Below, piece by piece: positions 5,737 to 10,988 of a stretch of 13,263 bases of DNA. The stretch's first letter is position 1. Every line of letters begins with the position of its first letter. Under the pieces are notes generated by a model. The model made no database searches. It saw only the letters and a program-made list of their open reading frames with translations, and was not told the origin of the DNA. Position numbers and translations under genes: made by a program. The stretch comes from DATFMH01 sp035267045 (GTDB lineage Bacteria; Bacteroidota; Rhodothermia; Balneolales; DATFMH01), in contig DATFMH010000075.1 of the NCBI GenBank assembly GCA_035267045.1, forward strand, positions 1 through 13,263, in the 5' to 3' direction.

Positions 5737-7086
5737 TCAGTGTATATGGAGTAATACGTTTGCAACAGAAAAATAAATTATCAGACCGGTGGAGTCGACA
5801 ACGGTTGTCAATAACGGGCTGCTAATTACAGCCGGGTCCAGTTTTAATTTTGTTAGAACGATAGGTAATAGACTTCCCAATATATTGGCCCACAGGATGA
5901 TACAAATCATTGATATTCCTACTACCATTCCTATCTCAGGACCGCCTTTCCAGAAGAAACTACGTGCATAGAGTGCAGCGCCAAGTGTTATACCTAATAG
6001 TAAACCGGTAACCAGCTCTTTTTGTATTACTTTAAACCATTTACCCAGCGACAATTCGCCGATTGCAATGGCACGTATAATAAGTGTAGATGATTGCGAC
6101 GATGTATTCCCGCCACTATCAATAAGGACAGGTATAAAAAAAGTTAAAGCTATAACGGCTTGCAACTCACCCTGAAAATGTGCGATCACACTGGATGAAA
6201 GAAAGTCCGCTAAAAGAAGTATGAGTAACCAGCCGACTCTCTTACGATATAAAAGAAAAGGAGATGTCGAAATATAACTGGTCTCAAAAGGACTTATTGC
6301 TGATGATTTCTGAAAGTCTTCGGTTACCTCTTCTTCCATTACATCAATGATATCGTCAATCGTAACAATGCCAATGAGTGTATTGGTGGAATCGACTACC
6401 GGCAAGATATTCAAATCATAGCGTTTCATAAGGTTGTATGATTGTTCCTGATCATCGGTAGCAGGAATGGATATATAATGGCCATCCATAAGATTTTCCA
6501 CTCTCTCTTCGGGGTCAGCAAGTATAAATCGTCTAATAGGAATATCATCTAATAATTTCCATCTCGCATCAACAATATAAACAACGTTGATCGTCTCGGC
6601 ATCACGTCCCCGGCGACGTATATGTCTTATAGCCCGTTCAACATTCCAATCCGATTTAACAGCAACGTAATCAGGCGTCACCAGTCGTCCGACACTGTAT
6701 TCCGGATAACCAAGATAAGCCATCAATTCACCTCTCTCGGTATTCGTAAAGAGGTTCAGTATTTTTTGCGTCAATTCACCTGGCAATTCTTCCATCAACT
6801 CGGTACGATCATCCACAGATAATTCCATGAAAATCTCTTTAAGCCGATCGTCGTTCAGTGTATTGAGAACTAACTCCTGATTATGAGATTCCAGTTCAGC
6901 GAAGACCTCAGAAGCTTGTTCAATAGGCAAGAAACGGTACAGTAAAAGCATGTCCTTGTCGTCCAGGCTTTGTATAATATCAGCAACGTCAGGGGCGGGC
7001 CATCCCGATAAAATGTTTTTTAACGTTTTCCAATCTTTGTTTTTGATCAATTCAGAGATTTCAGGAGTTAATAATGGTGCGAGCAT
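5737..7086 (-). CDS. mgtE: Magnesium transporter MgtE
   Basis: A 449-residue complete MgtE, a Mg2+-gated Mg2+ channel of the inner membrane. In order: a cytoplasmic N domain of superhelical repeats (about 1-130), two CBS domains (about 135-255) with the characteristic PVVDSTNTLIGIVTIDD stretch at 229-245, a linking helix, and a five-helix pore domain from about 283 to the end. Pore signatures are GGNTSSQSS at 325-333 and LDPAVISSPLLTTVVDSTG at 416-434; Asp431 corresponds to the pore-lining Asp432 of Thermus thermophilus MgtE. The length matches the family. ATG at 7086 is the natural start. It converges on the CDF gene with an 8-base gap and no terminator between, so read-through transcripts would be antisense to each other. 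No M-box-like leader is recognised upstream. Confidence 0.96.
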   Translation of the reverse strand: MLAPLLTPEISELIKNKDWKTLKNILSGWPAPDVADIIQSLDDKDMLLLYRFLPIEQASEVFAELESHNQELVLNTLNDDRLKEIFMELSVDDRTELMEELPGELTQKILNLFTNTERGELMAYLGYPEYSVGRLVTPDYVAVKSDWNVERAIRHIRRRGRDAETINVVYIVDARWKLLDDIPIRRFILADPEERVENLMDGHYISIPATDDQEQSYNLMKRYDLNILPVVDSTNTLIGIVTIDDIIDVMEEEVTEDFQKSSAISPFETSYISTSPFLLYRKRVGWLLILLLADFLSSSVIAHFQGELQAVIALTFFIPVLIDSGGNTSSQSSTLIIRAIAIGELSLGKWFKVIQKELVTGLLLGITLGAALYARSFFWKGGPEIGMVVGISMICIILWANILGSLLPIVLTKLKLDPAVISSPLLTTVVDSTGLIIYFSVANVLLHIH

Positions 7087-7472
7087 CTTTGAACCTTGTT
7101 AATAATTCGTAATTGAAAAACCTTTTAAACCTGGAAATATTAGTTCTAATGCTTCCCGGACTAAAAAATTATGGAGTAATAATCTAAATATGATTCACTA
7201 TTACATCACGAAAAAGATTTATATGGGAAAAATGAATCATAAAATAAATCGACGTAATTTACAGTAGGTTTGGTAAATAGTAAAACAAAGAATATAAACG
7301 GCCGATTAATTTTAAGGGATGCAAGTGATCTAAGTTTGAGGTTTCAAAACCATTTCATCAATTATTCAGGAAGTTGTCTAAGATCATTTAGGTACAACTA
7401 TCAAGAAAAGTTACAGAATGCCTGATGTGATGAAAGTAAATAAATGTGAATTAATTATGGCCCGTTTGTATT

Positions 7473-7500
7473 AAAGGAAGTGAATCTATACATTTCCTTT
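7473..7500. repeat. Hairpin, 10-base stem
   Basis: Arms 7473-7482 and 7491-7500 pair over 10 positions with one G-U pair around an 8-base loop. It lies just before the second hairpin at 7510-7542. The following bases are A-rich rather than T-rich on the plus strand, so a plus-strand terminator is unlikely. Confidence 0.45.
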
Positions 7501-7501
7501 T

Positions 7502-7542
7502 AAATAAAAAACCGGTAATGCCATTTCAGGTCACTACCGGTT
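7502..7542 (-). terminator. Reverse-strand intrinsic terminator with no known gene behind it
   Basis: Arms 7510-7517 and 7535-7542 (AACCGGTA and its complement) pair perfectly; TGCC and GGTCA inside can extend the stem with bulges. On the reverse strand the stem is followed by a T-rich run (complement of 7502-7509). No coding gene upstream on that strand would need it, which hints at a short non-coding transcript from the 7560-7800 region or at an attenuator far ahead of mgtE. Confidence 0.5.
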
Positions 7543-7690
7543 AATTGTGTGTGTGGAGGCAATCAAAATTTACGAGTTAGTAATTCGATTGCTCACTAAT
7601 GTGGGTAAATTCAATAAAAAAATAATTATAGAAGTTTTTTTACTGCTACAATCCTATTTTATTTCAATAATATGAAATAAATAAAAGTAA

Positions 7691-7722
7691 GTAATAATAC
7701 CCATTATTATAGTACGTAATAA
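7691..7722. promoter_or_regulatory. Palindrome and repeated GTAATAAT, possible operator of the S24 regulator
   Basis: TAATAAT and ATTATTA face each other across a 4-base spacer (7692-7709), and GTAATAAT recurs 24 bases further on (7715-7722). They lie about 130-165 bases before the regulator start, a plausible autoregulatory position. The AT-rich setting makes chance similarity possible. Confidence 0.3.
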
Positions 7723-7855
7723 TTCCTATTAGTTCAAATTTTAAAATGAATTAAAGGTGACTTTATTTTAAAAATACCTTACACATACTTTGGGGTGTTT
7801 TTTATAGTAAGTGATTAATTCGTTATCGATCTCATTTATTAATATCCGCTCTTTT

Positions 7856-8518
7856 ATGAAAAGATTACGTAATATTGGGGTTATATTAGATCGTATAAAG
7901 ATCATATATCAGATTCCGACCGACAAAGAGCTCGCGCGTTTCTTAGAAGTGAAATCAGGTACTATTTCTGCATGGAGATCAAGGAACAGCATAAATTATG
8001 AACTTATTTTCAATAAATGCGATAATGTTGATTTTAATTGGCTTTTTAATACATCAAATATAGAAAATAACCGGTATAAGTTATCTCAGATAACATTTGA
8101 TGATACCTATGTAACCATTCCGAAATTAAGATCATCGGTTTTAACAAACGAATGTAGTAGTAGTGATGAATATAATGGAAATTATCCCTTTATATTTTCC
8201 CGATTATTTATCCGGGAATATCTAAAAGCCAATCCCGGGGATCTCAATTATTGTTATTGTACAGGTGATTCGATGAATCCCACTGTACGTGATCATGATT
8301 TAATCATCATTGATAAATCAAAAAAAGATCCTGTAAATGGAGCCATTTTTATTATGGAGATTGATGATACCATTACATGTAACCGAGTGCAGAAAATCCC
8401 GGGTAATAAATTCCTGATATCAAGTGATAATAAAGCGTATTCTACATATGAGATAATTAATACCCAGGATGATTTTGCGATGATTGGTAAAGTGGTGTGG
8501 ATAGGATGTAATATTTGA
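7856..8518 (+). CDS. S24-type transcriptional regulator (phage CI repressor-like HTH plus LexA-like domain) lacking the catalytic lysine
   Basis: A 220-residue two-domain regulator. The N-terminal part (about 1-65) is a phage CI-type helix-turn-helix, with DKELARFLEVKSGTISAW at 23-40 and the family's closing VDFNWLF at 59-65. The C-terminal part (from about 115) is the LexA/UmuD/CI peptidase S24 fold: CTGDSMNPTVRDHDLIIID carries the nucleophile Ser139, and GAIFIMEIDD is the expected following strand. The catalytic lysine of LexA lies in a TVKRL context; here the matching stretch is TCNRV, with Asn176 in its place, so self-cleavage is predicted to be lost. ATG 7856 is preferred to GTG 7811 because the HTH begins directly after it and the extra 15 residues have no family match. 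It stands alone between long non-coding stretches. Targets are unknown; autoregulation is likely by analogy. Confidence 0.85.
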   Translation: MKRLRNIGVILDRIKIIYQIPTDKELARFLEVKSGTISAWRSRNSINYELIFNKCDNVDFNWLFNTSNIENNRYKLSQITFDDTYVTIPKLRSSVLTNECSSSDEYNGNYPFIFSRLFIREYLKANPGDLNYCYCTGDSMNPTVRDHDLIIIDKSKKDPVNGAIFIMEIDDTITCNRVQKIPGNKFLISSDNKAYSTYEIINTQDDFAMIGKVVWIGCNI

Positions 8519-8855
8519 AAATAAGTAATTTATTTTCTTAAAGAGGGTAAGCAACCGATCAACCAATAGATAGGAAGTTAACCGGTTGCCTGATGTGTGG
8601 GTATGGGTAATATTAGAGGTAAAACTCTATAAAAATTCTTAATAATTACTTATATATGTAGTAAATATTACGTACGTATGATAATGAGTTAAACGTATAT
8701 TGTCAAGCGAATTTGTGAAATTAATTACTGGATATGATAAATAAATCACATTGCTTTTATTACAAGCTATATATGCGTAGTGGTAAACAAGTCAATTACT
8801 TACAAAAATAACCAGATTTGCTAAAAACGATGACTTTAAGTTAAAATAAGTAGTA
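8519..8855. other. Gene-free convergent gap of 337 bases after the S24 regulator
   Basis: It lies between the stop codons of the regulator (plus) and the DinB-like gene (minus). It holds one hairpin (8551-8589) and three TAAGTAATT-type words (8522-8530, and inverted at 8644-8652 and 8794-8802). An alternating ATTACGTACGTAT segment sits near 8668-8680. No protein or known RNA is recognised. Confidence 0.55.
8551..8589. repeat. Hairpin downstream of the S24 regulator
   Basis: GCAACCG (8551-8557) pairs perfectly with CGGTTGC (8583-8589). Like the hairpin at 7510-7542 on the other side of the gene, its right arm contains ACCGGTT and is followed within a few bases by TGTGTGG. No T-run follows on either strand, so a simple terminator role is doubtful. 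Confidence 0.45.
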
Positions 8856-9377
8856 TTAGCTTTTTAAGTATTTTCCCCGAATGACAGATTTGTGGTGTTG
8901 TAAATGACCGGCTATAATAAATGGAATTGCTCTGGTAGATATTGGAAGAGAATTGGCATAACCTTTTCGGTTCCACATCATCACATTAAAATTATTAAAC
9001 ATTTTCAGATTTGATATCCGAAGCGTTTCAAATTCACGTACAAGTTTTCCCTTGAGGAGATTATCAGCATTAGAATGGCTTACATAACTATCCTGATCAA
9101 AACCCGGAAGAGATGTTGTGTCACCACGGGCAATACAGAGAGCCCGATAGGCAAAAATACGTTCCGTATCAATAATGTGACTTATTATTTCTTTGATATT
9201 CCATTTTTCCTTTGAATAGCGATAATCCATTCTTGGATCGGGTATTTGATTAAAAAAAAGGATTATATCGTCTTTCTGTTCTTCCAGGAATTTCAGGATA
9301 TCTTTATCAATAACCTGATCGACGTACTCTTTATAAAAATCAGGATATTCTTCTGGCGACGGTCGTGATAATTTCAT
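8856..9377 (-). CDS. DinB family protein
   Basis: A 173-residue protein with the DinB/YfiT four-helix-bundle fold. Typical marks are WNIKEIISHIIDTER at 59-73, with the metal-ligand His67, PGFDQDSYV at 91-99 and the helix IAGHLQHH at 155-162, with His158 and His162 completing a three-histidine metal site. Family members are metal-dependent enzymes, some acting as thiol (bacillithiol or mycothiol) transferases; most are uncharacterised. The length is usual and no signal peptide is present, so it is cytoplasmic. ATG 9377 is the natural start. It is alone on its strand, convergent with the S24 regulator and divergent from the NTF2-like gene. The name DinB does not imply SOS control here; no operator was recognised. 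Confidence 0.9.
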   Translation of the reverse strand: MKLSRPSPEEYPDFYKEYVDQVIDKDILKFLEEQKDDIILFFNQIPDPRMDYRYSKEKWNIKEIISHIIDTERIFAYRALCIARGDTTSLPGFDQDSYVSHSNADNLLKGKLVREFETLRISNLKMFNNFNVMMWNRKGYANSLPISTRAIPFIIAGHLQHHKSVIRGKYLKS

Positions 9378-9900
9378 AATGAGATACTATTTATGTGAAT
9401 TAATTATGCTATAGGGTAATCAATCGCATTAATTATTTCCACAGCTTTGACATAATTTTAAATCGGGTTGATGGCTTTTATATGCAATATTATTATAACT
9501 GAAATGCAGAAATGATCTTAAGAATATATAATAAGTAAAATAAATACAGCAATATAAAAGAAAATATTTTCATTTTATTTCCACTGATTGTTGATGAATA
9601 TCAATTACCAGGATGAACAATCCTTATACTGTAACCAGATGACAGAAGGCGCAATTTCAATCTGTATTCCAAAGTATAATTACTATTGCCAACGGTAATG
9701 ATTATATCGGACGTTAACTATTATTAGACAAATCTAACGGCATATATCTTATTAAAAATGAAAGTATAAATATTTAATATTATTATTGTTATGTGGTATT
9801 ATAAGAAGAGTAAAAAATTATATGAACAGGTTATATAGAAGAGCAATAAAAATTATCTGCTTCTTAAAGTTCATATTAATTCAGATCAGGAGGATGATTT
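9378..9900. other. Gene-free divergent stretch of 523 bases
   Basis: It lies between the DinB-like gene (minus) and the NTF2-like gene (plus), so it must hold both promoters. Only short frames are present: 34 codons from 9594 and about 35 codons from 9822, neither resembling a known protein. A weak ATTGCC/GGTAAT hairpin lies near 9685-9700. The last 20 bases carry the strong ribosome site of the NTF2-like gene. Nothing else is recognised. Confidence 0.55.
9888..9893 (+). promoter_or_regulatory. Strong Shine-Dalgarno site of the NTF2-like gene
   Basis: A perfect AGGAGG lies 7 bases before ATG 9901 and fixes that start. Most other genes in the window have weak or no such sites, as is usual in Bacteroidota, so this one stands out. 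Confidence 0.75.
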
Positions 9901-10296
9901 ATGGCAATACAAAAATCAGATATTCGTTCGGCAATTCGTGAAGCAAATGACCAATTACAATCATTATTCGACAGCCAGGATGCAATTGGTATAAGCAATC
10001 TATATGTAAAAAAGGGAATGTTACTACCGCCGGGTGACAAGCTTGTAAAGGGAACTGAGAATATTGCCCGATTTTGGAAACAGGCAATGGATATGGGTAT
10101 CAAACACGCACGATTAGAGATTGATGAACTGGATAATAAAGGTCAAACAGCAATTGAAAGAGGACATTATACACTAAGTGGTAATAATAATCAGGTCATG
10201 GATAGAGGAAAATATATTGTTGTTTGGAAACAAATTGACGGACACTGGAAACTGTATCAAGATATCTGGAACAGCAATATCAAGGATAAAAATTAA
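9901..10296 (+). CDS. NTF2-like (SnoaL/DUF4440-type) small protein
   Basis: A 131-residue single-domain protein of the NTF2-like superfamily, a cone-shaped alpha+beta fold with a hydrophobic pocket used by ketosteroid isomerases, polyketide cyclases and many unassigned proteins. An N-terminal helix (5-30) leads into LYVKKGMLLPPGDKLVKG at 34-51 and a helix with FWKQAM (58-63). A final beta sheet includes RGKYIVVWKQIDGHWKLY (102-119) and ends in QDIWNSN at 120-126, a pattern common in DUF4440 members. No signal peptide is present. The start is fixed by the AGGAGG at 9888. It is followed 75 bases later by an ABM-like gene on the same strand with a shared terminator, so the two are probably co-transcribed. 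The substrate is unknown. Confidence 0.87.
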   Translation: MAIQKSDIRSAIREANDQLQSLFDSQDAIGISNLYVKKGMLLPPGDKLVKGTENIARFWKQAMDMGIKHARLEIDELDNKGQTAIERGHYTLSGNNNQVMDRGKYIVVWKQIDGHWKLYQDIWNSNIKDKN

Positions 10297-10371
10297 AGGA
10301 ATTAAGCAATATTTGTATTTATGAATTAAATAACTAAATAGACACCAGCAAAAATAAAATTACGGAAAACT

Positions 10372-10656
10372 ATGGCATATGTAATAGTTCGGCATAAAGT
10401 TAAGGATTACCCGAAATGGAAAGCAACATTTGATGGTTTTAGTGAAAACCGTAGAAAAGGTGGTGAGAAATCATATCAAATTTTTCATCCTGATAATGAT
10501 CCTAATAATTTAACGGCCTTATTTGAGTGGGATAATTTGGAAAATGGTCGTAATTTTATGAATGGCAAAGATCTGAAAGATGCTATGGAAAGGGCAGGAG
10601 TACTCGAACAACCCGAAATATTCTTCCTCGAGGAGTACGAAAGAGGTAAAGTTTAA
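10372..10656 (+). CDS. Antibiotic biosynthesis monooxygenase-like (dimeric alpha/beta barrel) small protein
   Basis: A 94-residue protein with the ferredoxin-like fold of the dimeric alpha/beta barrel superfamily. The family pattern is clear: VRHKVKDYPKWKATFD at 6-21, the central FEWDNLENGRNFMN strand-helix at 51-64, and LEQPEIFFLEEYE at 78-90. Members include antibiotic biosynthesis monooxygenases, small cyclases and many stress-linked proteins of unknown activity. No cofactor or catalytic residue can be assigned with confidence. The length is typical and ATG 10372 gives a complete first strand. It follows the NTF2-like gene at 75 bases and precedes an intrinsic terminator at 10770, so it is likely the second gene of a two-gene unit. 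Confidence 0.85.
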   Translation: MAYVIVRHKVKDYPKWKATFDGFSENRRKGGEKSYQIFHPDNDPNNLTALFEWDNLENGRNFMNGKDLKDAMERAGVLEQPEIFFLEEYERGKV

Positions 10657-10675
10657 TTTGTACAAAAAGTACAAA
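10657..10675. repeat. Perfect 7-base inverted repeat TTTGTAC/GTACAAA
   Basis: Arms 10657-10663 and 10669-10675 surround AAAAA, directly after the ABM-like stop codon. The same TTGTAC core reappears in the palindromes at 10932-10960. A weak hairpin in the 3' UTR is the plain reading; a regulator site is the alternative. Confidence 0.45.
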
Positions 10676-10769
10676 GCATTAACAGTTGATAATGTTAATG
10701 TCTGTTGATTATCCTGCTAAGTTCCAATAGGAATGATATTATTGGATACGAAAATCTTTAAAAGCGGTT

Positions 10770-10797
10770 AAATCAGACTATTTTTCTGATTTTTATT
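10770..10797 (+). terminator. Intrinsic terminator of the NTF2-like/ABM-like unit
   Basis: An 8-base stem (10770-10777 with 10785-10792) with a 7-base loop is followed by TTATT, so that TTTTTATT follows the closing GA. It lies 113 bases after the ABM-like stop. Confidence 0.65.
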
Positions 10798-10829
10798 GTG
10801 TATTTGGATGAATACGCTTTAAATCAATT

Positions 10830-10881
10830 AAAGTTATATATAGCTCAAAATAATTATATATTTATTTTGAGCTATAACTTT
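10830..10881. repeat. Long inverted repeat upstream of the sensor gene
   Basis: A 14-base perfect inverted repeat (10840-10853 with 10862-10875, ATAGCTCAAAATAA and complement) around an 8-base AT loop is extended by six outer pairs once a 4-base ATAT bulge in the left arm is allowed. There is no T-run after it. It may be an operator, an RNA hairpin in the leader, or a small palindromic repeat. Confidence 0.6.
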
Positions 10882-10931
10882 ATACATTAGAGTTACTTAG
10901 TTAAATGTATATATTGCTTGATACATTATTT

Positions 10932-10960
10932 AATTGTACAATTGTAAAAATTGTACAATT
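10932..10960. promoter_or_regulatory. Tandem identical palindromes AATTGTACAATT
   Basis: The 12-base perfect palindrome AATTGTACAATT occurs at 10932-10943 and again at 10949-10960, separated by GTAAA, 28 bases before the proposed start of the sensor. As DNA this is a double operator-like site with 17-base spacing; as RNA the two copies would form a 12-bp hairpin with a 5-base loop. Confidence 0.55.
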
Positions 10961-10988
10961 CGGCTTTGAGTAATTCTAAAGGTTTGAT

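Larger units (their letters stand above)
7087..7855. other. Gene-free stretch of 769 bases between mgtE and the S24 regulator
   Basis: No convincing protein is seen; the longest frames are about 25 codons or shorter. It must carry the divergent promoters of mgtE and the regulator. It also holds a 10-base-stem hairpin (7473-7500), an adjacent GC-richer hairpin that reads as a terminator on the reverse strand (7502-7542), and a short palindrome with repeated GTAATAAT (7691-7722). The remainder is AT-rich with nothing recognised. Confidence 0.6.
10657..10988. other. Gene-free stretch of 332 bases before the propeller sensor
   Basis: It contains, in order, the TTTGTAC inverted repeat (10657-10675), the intrinsic terminator (10770-10797), a long imperfect inverted repeat (10830-10881) and two identical palindromes (10932-10960). 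The sensor promoter should lie after the terminator, so the last two elements sit in the promoter/5' leader zone. No small protein is recognised. Confidence 0.6.

Noticed and set aside
7087..7540. Possible Mg2+ riboswitch (M-box) ahead of mgtE
   Set aside because: No M-box-like conserved blocks could be recognised, and the only terminator-like hairpin is over 400 bases from the gene.
7811..7855. GTG-initiated N-terminal extension of the S24 regulator
   Set aside because: ATG 7856 starts directly before the HTH; the extension is not part of the fold.
7420..8597. Ten-base repeat GCCTGATGTG at 7420 and 8588
   Set aside because: Many exact 10-base repeats are expected by chance in a window of this size.
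7811..8855. Prophage remnant suggested by the CI-like regulator
   Set aside because: No integrase, Cro-like gene, structural gene or attachment-site repeat is present; lone S24 regulators are common chromosomal genes.
9594..9698. Short frame of 34 codons in the gap between the DinB-like and NTF2-like genes
   Set aside because: No ribosome site, no family resemblance and short enough to occur by chance.
9822..9940. Short frame starting MNRLYRRAIKIICFLKF that overlaps the start of the NTF2-like gene
   Set aside because: It looks like a small hydrophobic peptide but has no ribosome site and runs out of frame into the next gene; a leader peptide cannot be supported.
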